64,000 nt of DNA from Allotamlana fucoidanivorans (GCF_045788535.1 NZ_CP074074.1:2666001-2730000), one strand, 5' to 3'; positions 52,366 through 63,500 are shown, numbered from the stretch's first letter. A program made the numbers and translations. The notes: generated by a model not told the origin, from the sequence alone.

Positions 52366-53367
52366 ATGACCAAGCAAAAGATACTCTTAAAGAATATTGA
52401 TAAAAATGACACGCCTAAATATTTAAGGATTGTAAATGCAATAAAGGAATCAATTGACGAAAATAGTCTTGTTGTTGGCGATACAATTCCGTCAATAAAT
52501 GAGTTTAGTAAAGATTATAAAATTTCAAGGGATACAGTTTATAAAGCATATACATTTTTAAAAAATCAGGGGTTTATAAAATCTACTCCCAATAAAGGGT
52601 ATTATATATGTGATAGTAGAAAGAGGGTGCTTTTACTTATTAGTACTTTTAAAGCCTACAAAGAGGTTCTTTACCATTCATTTATGGAGAACTTACCAAA
52701 TAATGTTATAGTTGACTTACAATTCCATCATTATAATATTAAGAATTTTAAATCAATGCTAGATTTAGATAATGGTAAGTATTATAAGTATATTGTTATG
52801 GGGTTTAATCATCCTGAAGTAGAGAAATCTTTATCTAAAATTGAATCAAATAAGTTACTACTAATTGATTGGAAAATAAATTCCAAAAGTAGAGAAAACT
52901 ATTTGTTCCAAGATTTTGGAAAAGGATTTTACAATTGTCTAAAAGAAGCCTTAGATCTATTTAAAAAATATAAGGAATTGCATTTTCTCTATCCTGAGTT
53001 TACATTTCATCCAGAAGAAAGTGTTATTTGTTTTAAAAAATTTTGTAAAAAGAATGACTTTCCTTTTAAAGTTATAAAAAATTCTAAAGAGTTTTTAGTG
53101 GAGCGTAATGTGGCGTATATTAGTGTTAGTGATAGGATGTTATATGAGTTTTTAGGCCAGACCAGTTTCGAAGGATTAGAATTAGGTAAAGATGTGGGAA
53201 TCCTGTCTTATAATGATACGCCATGGAAAAAATTTACATATAAAGGAATAACAGTAGTTTCAGTTGATTTTAGAGAATTTGGTTTAAAAGCAGCAGAATT
53301 TATTTCTTCAAACCAACCCATGCAAACTTACTTAAAAACGAGGTTAATTATAAGAGAATCTCTCTAA
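52366..53367 (+). CDS. GntR-family regulator with periplasmic-binding-protein-like ligand domain
   Basis: The 333-residue protein has a GntR winged helix at ~15-85 (YLRIVNAIKESIDENSL, TIPSINEFSKDYKISRDTVYKAY, FLKNQGFIKSTPNKGYYI in short runs). The C-terminal region is LacI-like (KRVLLLISTFKAYKEVLYHSF, VAYISVSDRMLYEFL, GLELGKDVGILSYNDTPWKKF). This fusion is common in Bacteroidota sugar-acid regulators. Its position before the uronate genes makes it their probable regulator, sensing a uronate or an intermediate such as 2-keto-3-deoxygluconate. Confidence 0.87.
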   Translation: MTKQKILLKNIDKNDTPKYLRIVNAIKESIDENSLVVGDTIPSINEFSKDYKISRDTVYKAYTFLKNQGFIKSTPNKGYYICDSRKRVLLLISTFKAYKEVLYHSFMENLPNNVIVDLQFHHYNIKNFKSMLDLDNGKYYKYIVMGFNHPEVEKSLSKIESNKLLLIDWKINSKSRENYLFQDFGKGFYNCLKEALDLFKKYKELHFLYPEFTFHPEESVICFKKFCKKNDFPFKVIKNSKEFLVERNVAYISVSDRMLYEFLGQTSFEGLELGKDVGILSYNDTPWKKFTYKGITVVSVDFREFGLKAAEFISSNQPMQTYLKTRLIIRESL

Positions 53368-53650
53368 AATTAAATCACCAGAAAACTATATTATGTTTGT
53401 TTTAACAGACTAATGATTGTGTGAATTTCTATTTTAAAGATAGAATAATAGCTGCATTTGTTTAACTCCTAATTCTTTATGTTTTCAAGCAGGATGGAGC
53501 AGGACAGGTTGTTGGGTTGTGTTACTTAATTTTGTTATATACTTATTCTGTACTAATCTCTAAGCTATATAAGTTGTTTTAGGGGAGTAATATGATAAAA
53601 TTCATTGAATAAGTCATTATTAAATGTATCAACCAAACATACAAGACTAG

Positions 53651-54478
53651 ATGAGTAAAACAATAGTAGTAACAGGAGCAGGCGGTGTGCTATGTAGCAC
53701 ACTAGCCTCAGCCTTAGCAAAGCAAGGCAACAAAATTGCGCTTTTAGATTTAAATAAGAGTTCAGCCGAAGCAGTTGCAGATAAAATTAATAAATCGGGT
53801 GGAGATGCCATTGGTGTTGGGGCTAATGTTTTAGAAAAGGAATCGCTTATTGCAGCAAAGAAAGAAGTTAATGAGGCATTTGGTGGATGTGATATATTAA
53901 TAAACGGAGCAGGTGGTAATCATCCTTTAGGAACCACAAGCAATCCGTTTCTTTTAGCGGAGGATTTATTAAATAAAGAAGACGGTTTCAAAACTTTTTT
54001 TGATTTAGACCCTAAGGGCATTGAGTTTGTGTTCAACCTTAATTTTATAGGCACTCTATTGCCAACGCAAGTTTTTGCGCAAGATATGGTTGGTCAAACA
54101 GGGTGTAGTATTTTAAACGTGTCTTCTATGAATGCGTTTACACCACTAACCAAAATACCAGCCTATAGTGGAGCCAAAGCGGCGGTATCGAATTTTACAC
54201 AGTGGCTAGCGGTACATTTTTCAAAGGTAGGTATTCGTGTAAATGCTTTGGCACCAGGTTTTTTCTTAACCGACCAAAATAGAAGCTTACTTACTAATTC
54301 AGATGGGAGTTTAACCCAGCGGGGTAATCAAATTATAGAACAAACCCCTATGGGCAAATTTGGAGAGCCCGAAGATTTGGTAGGCACCACATTATGGTTA
54401 TGTGGAGAGGGGGCTTCTTTTGTAACGGGAGTTGTAGTGCCCATTGATGGAGGATTTAGTGCCTATAGTGGCGTTTAA
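53651..54478 (+). CDS. SDR-family D-mannonate oxidoreductase (fructuronate reductase)
   Basis: The 275-residue short-chain dehydrogenase has the NAD(P)-binding motif VVTGAGGVLCSTLASALAKQ and the structural NGAGGNHP (the usual NNAG position). The catalytic Ser-Tyr-Lys is in NVSSMNAFTPL and PAYSGAKAAVSNFTQW. The PGFFLTDQNRSLL segment is typical of the SDR group encoded next to uxuA. It would reduce fructuronate to mannonate, feeding the next enzyme. It starts the uronate operon; uxuA is 21 bp downstream. Confidence 0.88.
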   Translation: MSKTIVVTGAGGVLCSTLASALAKQGNKIALLDLNKSSAEAVADKINKSGGDAIGVGANVLEKESLIAAKKEVNEAFGGCDILINGAGGNHPLGTTSNPFLLAEDLLNKEDGFKTFFDLDPKGIEFVFNLNFIGTLLPTQVFAQDMVGQTGCSILNVSSMNAFTPLTKIPAYSGAKAAVSNFTQWLAVHFSKVGIRVNALAPGFFLTDQNRSLLTNSDGSLTQRGNQIIEQTPMGKFGEPEDLVGTTLWLCGEGASFVTGVVVPIDGGFSAYSGV

Positions 54479-54499
54479 CATTTAATAGAAAAAGAATAT

Positions 54500-55675
54500 A
54501 TGGAACAAACATGGCGATGGTACGGGCCCAATGATCCCGTTTCATTATCAGATATAAGTCAAGCAGGAGCCACAGGCGTTGTTTCGGCTTTACATCATAT
54601 ACCAAATGGCGAGGTTTGGACAATTGAAGAGATACAAAAACGGAAATCAGTTATAGAGCAAGCAGGTCTTAGCTGGAGTGTTGTAGAAAGCATACCCGTG
54701 CATGAAAACATAAAAACGCGTTCAGGGAATTTTAAAATTTATATAGAGCGTTACAAACAGAGTATTGAAAACTTAGCCTCCTGTGGTATACACATTGTAT
54801 GCTATAATTTTATGCCTGTTTTAGATTGGACACGAACCGATTTGGAATTTCAAGTAGAAGATGGTTCTAAAGCATTGCGCTTTGATGTTGTAGCTTTTGC
54901 GGCATTTGAGTTGTTTTTATTAAAGCGACCCGGGGCAGAAGCTGTTTATACCAAAGCGCAGCAAGAAGCGGCTAAAGTCTATTTTGATAACCTATCAGAA
55001 GCTCAAAAGGAAAAATTAGTTAACAATATTATTGCGGGTTTACCAGGTGCTGAAGAAGGTTATACACTTGAGCAGTTTCAAACCATTTTAGATACCTATA
55101 AAGCAATTGATGCTCAAGTGTTAAGAGAAAACCTAGTTTTATTTTTGAAAGAGATTATTCCTGTAGCTTCTCAAAACGAGGTTTTAATGTGCATTCATCC
55201 CGATGATCCACCGTATCCAATTTTAGGTTTACCAAGAGTAGTGAGTACCGAATCAGATTATGCGTATTTATTTGATAATGTCCCTGATAGATCTAACGGA
55301 ATTACGTTTTGTACAGGATCATTAGGTGTGCGAGCTGATAATGATTTGGTACAGATATTTAACCGTTTTGCAGATAGAGTACATTTTCTTCACTTGAGAA
55401 GTACAAAGCGTGACGAAATGGGTAATTTTTATGAAGCCAACCATTTAGAAGGAGATGTAGATATGTATGCTGTGATGAGAGCGGTTCTTTTAGAGGAAAA
55501 AAGAAGACAATCAGAAGGGTACAAAGATGCTGATATACCAGTAAGACCAGATCATGGCCATCAAATGTTAGATGATTTACATAAAAAGACAAACCCTGGA
55601 TATTCAGGAATAGGGAGGCTTCGTGGTTTAGCAGAGTTAAGAGGCTTAGCCTTTGGAATAGTCAAAAGCTTGTAG
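54500..55675 (+). CDS. uxuA: D-mannonate dehydratase
   Basis: The 391-residue TIM-barrel enzyme dehydrates mannonate to 2-keto-3-deoxygluconate. Family signatures are MEQTWRWYGPNDPVSL and TGVVSALHHIPNGEVW at the start. The metal and active-site regions follow (CYNFMPVLDWTRTDL, MCIHPDDPPYPILGLPRVVS, FCTGSLGVRADND, HFLHLRS, PVRPDHGHQMLDD). Length and motifs are normal. It lies between the SDR enzyme and uxaC in pathway order, showing an intact middle of the hexuronate route. Confidence 0.95.
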   Translation: MEQTWRWYGPNDPVSLSDISQAGATGVVSALHHIPNGEVWTIEEIQKRKSVIEQAGLSWSVVESIPVHENIKTRSGNFKIYIERYKQSIENLASCGIHIVCYNFMPVLDWTRTDLEFQVEDGSKALRFDVVAFAAFELFLLKRPGAEAVYTKAQQEAAKVYFDNLSEAQKEKLVNNIIAGLPGAEEGYTLEQFQTILDTYKAIDAQVLRENLVLFLKEIIPVASQNEVLMCIHPDDPPYPILGLPRVVSTESDYAYLFDNVPDRSNGITFCTGSLGVRADNDLVQIFNRFADRVHFLHLRSTKRDEMGNFYEANHLEGDVDMYAVMRAVLLEEKRRQSEGYKDADIPVRPDHGHQMLDDLHKKTNPGYSGIGRLRGLAELRGLAFGIVKSL

Positions 55676-55729
55676 TTAAGAGAATCAATTCTATAAGGTA
55701 GGTAAAGCTTATCTAAAATAACAGGACAT

Positions 55730-57132
55730 ATGAAGAGTGAATCATTTATACATGATAATTTTTTACTGCAATCAGAAATCGCAGAACACTTGTATCAACA
55801 GTATGCTAAAGATTTGCCAATAATAGATTATCATAATCACTTATCGCCACAAAAAATAGCAGAGAATAAGCCAGTAAATAATATTACAGAAGCATGGCTT
55901 AGCGAAGATCATTATAAATGGCGAGGCATGCGCGCCCATGGTATAGAAGAGATATTCATTACAGGTTCAGTAACGTCAAACAAAGAGAAGTTTGTTAAGT
56001 GGGCAGAAACGGTGCCCTATACATTAAAAAATCCGTTGTTTCATTGGACACACCTTGAACTGAAACGGTACTTTGATGTTGATGATATACTTCAACCCTC
56101 AACTGCCGAATTTATTTATGAGAAGGCTAATAGGGTATTAGCCCAAAAAACACCAGCCCAGTTGTTGGAAGATATGAAGGTTGAAGTTATTTGTACCACA
56201 GATGATCCTACTGATGATTTAAGCTCCCATAAGGCTTGTAAAGAACAAAACTTCTTTACAAAGGTACTCCCTACTTTTAGAGCAGATGAATTGTTCTTTA
56301 TTAATAAAGATACTTTCACATCCTATTTAGCTAAATTAACTAAGGCATCTGGAATACCAATTAATTCGCTTTCTGATTTTGTAAAAGCTATAAATCAGCG
56401 AATAGAATTCTTTAATCAGCAAGGTTGTAAATTATCAGACTTTGGTGTAGGTGAACGTCTTGAAATGGTAGAATATACGCAAGAAGAAGTTGATACGATT
56501 TTCAAAATAAATTAGCAGGAGCAGGTCTTACAGAAGCAGAAATAAACAAATATCGTTCGTTTTTATTTATTCATTTAGGAAAAAAATACCATGAATATAA
56601 ATGGGTACAACAGTACCATTTGGGACCAATAAGAAATAACAATTCAAGGCTATTAGGGCAAATAGGGTTGGATGCTGGTGTAGATTCGATGAGTGATTTT
56701 CCAATGGCTCAGTTTATGTCCAAGTTGTTTGATGGTTTGAACGCTACAAACCAATTGGCTAAAACCATAACCTACAATTTAAATCCTGCACATAACGAGG
56801 TGTTTGCAACTATGATGGGTAATTTTCAAAACTCAGATTGTAAAGGTAAAATGCAGTGGGGCTCAGGTTGGTGGTTTTTAGACCAAAAAGATGGTATGGA
56901 AAAGCAGATAAACTGTTTGGGCAATATGGGACTATTAAGTCACTTTGTAGGTATGTTAACCGATAGTAGAAGCTTTTTATCTTTTCCACGACATGAGTAC
57001 TTTAGGCGTATTTTATGTAATGTTTTAGCTGAAGATATTAAGCAAGGGCTTATCCCAAATGATTTAGATTTTGTTGGCAAAATGATACAAGATATTTGTT
57101 ATTATAATGCGGTTAAGTATTTCAATATTTAA
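55730..57132 (+). pseudogene. uxaC: Uronate isomerase, frameshifted
   Basis: UxaC isomerises glucuronate to fructuronate and galacturonate to tagaturonate. The first piece (55730-56515) has the metal motif IIDYHNHLSP (His 35 and 37), the substrate region KWRGMRAHG and VICTTDDPTDDL. It stops with a TAG just after IFKI. The second piece, in another frame from about 56509 to 57132, starts KLAGAGLTEAEIN and carries QYHLGPIRNNNSRL, WGSGWWFLDQ, MLTDSRSFLSFPRHEYFRR and the normal end. Adding one A in the run at 56504-56507 restores FKNKLAGAG and a full-length enzyme of about 467 residues. It is either a recent frameshift or a sequencing error. Confidence 0.9.
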
Positions 57133-57167
57133 GGGTTAGCCATACAAATACAATCGATTGCATTTCA

Positions 57168-57175
57168 TATATTTG
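57168..57175 (+). promoter_or_regulatory. Bacteroidota -7 box (TATATTTG) before the TRAP genes
   Basis: Exact TAnnTTTG match 75 bp before dctP, suggesting that the transporter genes have their own promoter in addition to read-through from uxaC. No -33 match was seen. Confidence 0.35.
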
Positions 57176-57250
57176 TTGACGACTTAGTTTTAACAGAAAT
57201 CGTTTTAAATAGCACTAATAGCACTCATATTAAACTAAAATAAAATAAGA

Positions 57251-58225
57251 ATGAGAATAAAACAGGCTTTCCTTTTGCTTATTTGCGCAAGTTTATGGTC
57301 ATGTATGGAAAACAAGGGCACAAAAATGCTTTATTTGGCACATACACTTCCTCAAACGCATCCTGTACATAAAGGCATTTTAGAATTTAAAAAGGCATTA
57401 GAAAAGAAATCCAACGGCGCATTAGAAATGAAGATTTTTCCAGATGGGCAATTAGGATCAGAACGGGAAGTATTAGAGCTTTTACAAATAGGAAGTGTAG
57501 CAGCAACTAAAGTGAGCGCAGCCACCTTATCTAATTTTGTACCTGAGTATCACGTATTGGGCATACCTTATTTATTCAAAGATAAAGATCATCAATTTGA
57601 GGTTTTAGAAGGAGAAATTGGTAAATCAATATTAGAAAAAGGGAGTAAGTTTTGGTTACGCGGTTTATGTTATTATGATGCTGGTAGCCGAAGTTTTTAT
57701 ACCTCAAATAAAGCTATTAGAACTCCTGATGATTTAAGAGGGCTAAAAATACGTGTGATGAATAATCAAATGGCTATCAATATGGTTAATGCCCTTGGAG
57801 GATCGGCAACACCAATGGCTTACGGCGAGTTATACACAGCCATTCAGCAAGGGGTAGTAGATGGTGCCGAAAATAACCCACCTTCCTTTGTGTCATCAAA
57901 CCATTATGAGGTAAGTAAGTATTATACGCTTGATCAGCATTCCTCAGTACCAGATGTTTTATTGATAGGAACAAAGTTTTGGGATAAGTTATCAGATCAA
58001 GAAAAAAAATGGGTTCAAGAATCTGCCGATGAGTCTTCACAGGCGCAAAAGCAATTTTGGAAAGAATCTGTTGACCAGTCTATGGCTATCGCTAAAAAGG
58101 CAGGTGTAGAGATTATTATTCCGGAAAAGTCACTATTTCAAGAAAAGTCGAAACCCGTTTTGGAAGCCTTTTTAAAAGCGCATCCAGAAATGAGTGAATT
58201 AATCAACAACATAATAAGAGAGTAA
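57251..58225 (+). CDS. dctP: TRAP transporter substrate-binding lipoprotein (DctP family)
   Basis: The 324-residue protein has a lipobox LWSC (Cys 18), so it is anchored to a membrane, unlike soluble Gram-negative DctP proteins. The DctP pattern is complete: LYLAHTLPQTHPVH, IFPDGQLGSEREVLELLQIG and RGLKIRVMNNQ. The expected carboxylate-binding Arg is at ~168, and ELYTAIQQGVVDGAENN follows. Together with the genes around it, the ligand is most likely a hexuronate. The dctQ gene starts 2 bp downstream. Confidence 0.93.
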   Translation: MRIKQAFLLLICASLWSCMENKGTKMLYLAHTLPQTHPVHKGILEFKKALEKKSNGALEMKIFPDGQLGSEREVLELLQIGSVAATKVSAATLSNFVPEYHVLGIPYLFKDKDHQFEVLEGEIGKSILEKGSKFWLRGLCYYDAGSRSFYTSNKAIRTPDDLRGLKIRVMNNQMAINMVNALGGSATPMAYGELYTAIQQGVVDGAENNPPSFVSSNHYEVSKYYTLDQHSSVPDVLLIGTKFWDKLSDQEKKWVQESADESSQAQKQFWKESVDQSMAIAKKAGVEIIIPEKSLFQEKSKPVLEAFLKAHPEMSELINNIIRE

Positions 58226-58227
58226 TT

Positions 58228-58718
58228 ATGAAATCAGCAGATATTATATTTGATAAGGTATGTAGATTGATGGAAATTATACTTATTGTCATTTTTGGTT
58301 TGTTAGTTATTGATGTTTTGAGTCAGGTGTTTTCGCGATATATTTTAAATACCTCTTTTGCTTTTACGGAAGAATTGGCGCGTTTTTCGTTAATATGGAT
58401 GTCCATTTTAGGAGCAGCATATTTAAATGGTAAAAGAATGCATTTGTCTATGGATTTTTTGTATCAGAAGTTTTCTGAAAAAACAAGAAAGAAGGTACTT
58501 TTATTTATCGAGTGCTGTATTTTTTTTTTGCTTTAATTGTTATGGTTATTGGCGGTTTTAACTTGGTGTATATAACTCTACACTTAGAGCAATTATCAGG
58601 AACCTTACGAATTCCTTTAGGGTATATTTATGCTATATTACCCGCAAGTGGGCTTCTTATTATGTGTTTCTCTGTTTACCACATATTCAAAATTAATGCT
58701 AACCAAATCATCGACTAA
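58228..58718 (+). pseudogene. dctQ: TRAP transporter small permease, frameshifted in a T10 run
   Basis: The N-terminal piece (to 58536) has the first helices and FAFTEELARFSLIWMSILGAA, the hallmark of DctQ. The C-terminal piece in a second frame (to 58718) has the remaining helices (ALIVMVIGGFNLVYIT, YIYAILPASGLLIMCF). The frames change at a run of ten T at 58520-58529. An eleventh T would give a continuous protein of about 163 residues, a normal size. The neighbours dctP and dctM are intact. A real frameshift, slippage during transcription, or a homopolymer sequencing error are all possible. Confidence 0.88.
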
Positions 58719-58720
58719 CC

Positions 58721-60025
58721 ATGAGTATTGAGGTTATAAGTATCATCGTTTTATTTGCCAGTTTTTTTACCTTGCTAATGTTAAAAGTTCCTGTGGCTTA
58801 CAGTATAGGTATTTCTACAACTATAAGTTTATTACTTAATATTGATAAACTACCAGGCATAACCACCATAGCCCAACGTATGACTACAGGTATTGATAGT
58901 TTTGCGCTTTTGGCTATTCCGTTTTTTGTATTAGCTGGCGAAATTATGAAGCGAGGTGGCATTGCCAACCGGCTTATAAATTTTGCAAAATCATTAGTTG
59001 CTAGTTTGCCAGGGGGCTTGGCTTATGTAAATGTATTGGCCTCGATGTTATTTGGGGCTATTTCAGGCTCAGCCATCGCGGCCACTTCAGCCATAGGAAG
59101 TATAATGACTGATAGGATGGAGGAAGAAGGGTATCCAAGAGCATTTAGTGCTTCTGTAAATATTACATCATCAACAACGGGCCTATTAATTCCTCCAAGT
59201 AATATTTTAATTGTATATGCCTTGGCTAGTGGTGGTACTGCCTCTGTTGCGGCACTGTTTATAGCAGGATATCTACCAGGTATTTTATTAGGGTTTAGTA
59301 TTATAGGTTATATTGCTTTTGTGGCTATAACCAGAGGCTTTGTAAAAGGTGAGCGCGCACCACTTTCATTGATTTGGAAATATTTTAGTAAAGCCTTTTT
59401 TAGTCTGTTACTGTTGGTTATTGTGGTTGGCGGTATTGTAGCAGGTATTTTTACAGCTACAGAGGCATCGGCCATAGCAGTATTATATGCAGCGGTATTG
59501 GCGCTCATTTATGGGGATATTACCACTAAAGATTTTCCTGAAATTTTACTCACAAGCGCAAAGACTACTGCTGTAGTTATGTTCTTAATTTGTACCTCTA
59601 TGGCTATGTCATGGTTGTTTTCCTTTGAGGGGATCCCAGAGCTTATCAGTGGGTTTTTACTAGAACAATTCAGTAATAAAATAGTTATCTTTCTGGTTAT
59701 TAATCTGGTGCTCTTGATTATAGGAACGTTTATGGATATGACGCCTGCCGTTTTAATTTTTACCCCTATATTTTTACCAGTGGTTGTTGCTTTAGGGATG
59801 CATCCAGTACATTTTGGCATTGTGTTAGTGCTCAATTTGTGTATTGGCCTATGTACACCTCCAGTAGGAACCATACTCTTTGTAGGAAGTGGTATTGCCA
59901 ACATATCGGTTTCTCAAGTGGTAAAACCATTACTGCCATTTTTGCTAATCATGGTATTGGTACTCCTTTTAATAACCTATATCCCTGAAATTTCTATGTA
60001 TTTACCAAATTTGTTTGGGCTTTAA
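58721..60025 (+). CDS. dctM: TRAP transporter large permease
   Basis: The 434-residue inner-membrane protein has about twelve helices. DctM signatures are MTTGIDSFALLAIPFFVLAGE in short pieces, LFGAISGSAIAATSAIG, LIPPSNILIVYALASGG and GTFMDMTPAVLIFTPIFLPVV. It imports the DctP-bound acid with a Na+ gradient, in complex with DctQ. It begins 2 bp after dctQ, so translation is coupled, and the upstream frameshift could reduce its expression. Confidence 0.95.
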   Translation: MSIEVISIIVLFASFFTLLMLKVPVAYSIGISTTISLLLNIDKLPGITTIAQRMTTGIDSFALLAIPFFVLAGEIMKRGGIANRLINFAKSLVASLPGGLAYVNVLASMLFGAISGSAIAATSAIGSIMTDRMEEEGYPRAFSASVNITSSTTGLLIPPSNILIVYALASGGTASVAALFIAGYLPGILLGFSIIGYIAFVAITRGFVKGERAPLSLIWKYFSKAFFSLLLLVIVVGGIVAGIFTATEASAIAVLYAAVLALIYGDITTKDFPEILLTSAKTTAVVMFLICTSMAMSWLFSFEGIPELISGFLLEQFSNKIVIFLVINLVLLIIGTFMDMTPAVLIFTPIFLPVVVALGMHPVHFGIVLVLNLCIGLCTPPVGTILFVGSGIANISVSQVVKPLLPFLLIMVLVLLLITYIPEISMYLPNLFGL

Positions 60026-60511
60026 GAGGGTAGGTTATTGGATAATTGAATTTAATTTATAGTTTTAATTTATGGTATTGGGATATTTGTAATATTACCA
60101 TAAAAATTACTGCACATACTGGGTAAATATGGTTGAACATCATCATGGTTTTACGGAGGTATCAAATGAACGTTCTTCGGGTTAAAAATAATACTTAAAA
60201 ACCCCAAGTAAAGCAGCTAGATGCTCTATAAGCAGTTAGTTGTGCTACTTTTTTTAATGGGAAAATAATATTTATTGATTAAAAAGAATATCTATTTCTC
60301 AATGAAATCTGTAATATGGGCCTATTTACCTCAAAGGTTACAGGCTAGTGTATCTTAAATACTTTGAATACCACAAAGCAAAAAAAACAATATAACAGTA
60401 TAGTACAGGATAGAGAAGCAAATAGTGATTAGTAATATTGTTTAACATAATATTATGAATCTATAATTGAGGTGATTCATGATAAGAACTAACTAGTAAA
60501 ACTTATATTAT
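60026..60511. other. Intergenic region between dctM and susC
   Basis: About 490 bp without a convincing gene. TACAGGATA lies at 60404-60412, closely matching the TACAGGACA element before gntR. No TAnnTTTG box and no terminator hairpin stand out. It presumably contains the promoter of the susCD pair. Confidence 0.5.
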
Positions 60512-63500
60512 ATGTTAAAACTAAAACTCAAAATGAAACAAAAATTTGAAAGTCGCTGTTTTGTTTCTTTATTGACATTAACTATGGTGTTAATCCTTTC
60601 CAGTTTTACAGCTCAAAATTTACAGGCTCAAAACAAGATTTCAGGAACTGTAAAAGATGCTACAGGAATGCCTTTACCCGGGGTTAATGTTATTCAAAAA
60701 GGGACCACTAACGGGACCGTTACCGACTTTGATGGAAACTACTCTTTATTATTAAAAGAAGGAAAACAGACCATGGTGTTTTCTTTTATTGGTTTTCAAA
60801 CCAAAGAAATTGCTGTTGGGAGTAACTCAACACTTGATGTGCTTTTAGAGGAAGATGTAGAGAGTCTTGATGAAGTGGTAATTGTAGGGTATGGTACTCA
60901 GAAAAAAGAGAGTGTAGTAGGTGCAATTTCTCAGATTAAAGGTGAAGATCTGGTTGAACGTGTTGCAGGTATCACCAACGTTGAGGAAGCCTTACAAGGA
61001 AACTTGCCTGGTGTTACGGCTATTCAAGGTAGTGGTGTGCCCGGTAGAAACGATATGCAAATCTACATTCGTGGTCAGGCTTCTTGGAATGGATCAGGGC
61101 AACCTCTTATATTGGTTGATGGTGTTCAAAGATCTATTGATAATCTTGATTTTAATGATATTGAAAACATCTCTGTACTTAAAGATGCTTCTGCTACGGC
61201 GGTTTTTGGTGTACAAGGCGCTGATGGTGTAATATTAGTAACTACAAAAAGGGGGCAAAAGGGTAAGGCGCAGTTGTCATTGACGGCCAATACTACCTTA
61301 AAGACCATTTCTAAGTTACCAGAAAAATTAGATGCGTTTGATGCTATCATGCAGGCCAATTCATCTGTATTACGCGAACTTGCTCAAGATGAAGCGTCTT
61401 GGGATTTATTTCGTCCTTACGCTATAGCTGATAAATATCGAAATCCAGCAAATGAACAGGAACGTTTTATATACCCTAATGTTAATTGGCAGGATCAAAT
61501 TACAAAAGATATGGCTTTTGATTATCGTGTTAATTTATCTGTGCGTGGAGGTGGTAATGATGCAAAGTATTTTGGTAGTTTAGCCTATCAAAAAGTATCT
61601 GATATTTTTGATGGAAAAAGATATAATAATGGTAAAGGTTATGAAAGTGAGTTTAGTTATGACAGATTTAACTTCCGTAGTAACATCGATTTCAATATCA
61701 CAAAAACTACAGAACTATCTGTAAATCTTGGAGGCTTCTTGGGGATACAACAAACACCAGGTAGCTTAAACTTAGTAACAAATAGTATTTATGAGTTGGC
61801 GCCAAATGCGTATACGCCTTTATATCCAGATGGATTATTTGGTAGAGATGAGAGAGATATTTTTGCTAATACAAATCCCATTGTAACATTAACCAACACA
61901 GGTTATGATACAAATACTACCTTTCAGGTAAATACCGATTTTATTTTAAAACAAGATTTAGCGTTTATAACTAAAGGCTTGACATTTCAGGGCCGTTTTT
62001 CTTTAGATAACCAATCAACAAGTAGACAACGTTTACGTGATCCAGGTGCAGATGGTCAAGAAAACGTGGTATATCGTATTTATGATAGGGATTTTAATGA
62101 ACTTTTTGATTCTCCAGATGGTGTTAATGATTTTAGTTTTGTGCCTTCACCATGGGATTTAGAAGCGGCAACTATATTCGAAGGTAATGAGGGGTCATCT
62201 AGTCAACGTATAGTGCGTAATCTACTGTATGACGCCTCAATAAATTATAGTGCTACTTTTAACGATAAGCATAGTGTAACAGGGTTAATCCTTGCAAGAC
62301 GCCAACAACGGGCAACTGGTAGTCAATTCCCAATATATCGTGAAGATTGGGTGTCACGGGTTACTTATGATTATGATAAGCGTTACTTCCTTGATATTAG
62401 TGGGGCCTATAACGGGTCTGAAAAATTTGGTCCAGGCTTTCGTTTTGATTTGTTTCCGGCACTGGCAGCAGGTTGGACTGCTTCCAATGAAGCTTTCATG
62501 GAAAATGCCGACTGGTTAGATAAACTTAAGTTTAGAGGCTCTTATGGTAAAATTGGTAATGATAGAGGAGGGGCAAGATTTGAATATCAATCCTCATGGG
62601 AATCGGGAGGTGGAGCCTTTTTACAATCAGGGTCTGGTCAAGGGAATCAACGCTCACCTTATGTATTCTTTAAGGAAGGAAATGTAGGTAATCCTGATCT
62701 TCAGTGGGAAACAGCCTTAAAATATAATGTTGGGGTTGAGTTAGGTGTGTTTAAAAACCTTATTACTGCGGAGTTTGATTATTTTGGTGAAGATCGTACT
62801 AATATTTTTATTCCTAGTGACGATAGAGCTGTGCCAGATTGGTTCGGTGCTAAGCCACCAGCATTTAATGGCGGTGAAGTAGAAGTAAAAGGTTATGAAA
62901 TTGTTTTAGGAGTGAATCATACCTTTAGTAGTGGATTAAATCTTTTTGGTAATTATAACTTTACCTATGCAAAAGATAAGGTAATTAAAAGAGAAGATCC
63001 AGAGTTGCGTCCGTTTTATCAAAAGCGAGAAGGGTATCCTATTGGTCAACCTAGATCTGCTATTCCAGGTAACATACTTACCAGTTGGGATGATGTTTAC
63101 AGCTCAACACCACAAGTTAACGGGCAAGAATTTACACGATTAGGTTATTATAACTTACATGATTATGATGGTGATGGTGTATATAACAGTCAATTTGATA
63201 ATGTACCATTTGGTTACCCAACGCGTCCGTTTAAAACTTGGGCTGCTACGGTGGGAGCAAAATATAAAGGATGGAGTTTGAGTGTGCAATTATATGGTAC
63301 TCAAAATACAAACAGAAATTATACTAGTAGAACCTTTACCAATCAAACAGATACGTTTTTTGCGCATGAGTTAGATTATTGGACCAAATACAATCCAACA
63401 GCTACACGTACACAACCAGCTTTTTCTGTTAATCAGGGAGCTACAGATCCTAGAAGAAACTTTTTTGATGGTTCTTTAACAAGAGTACGAAGTGTAGCAT

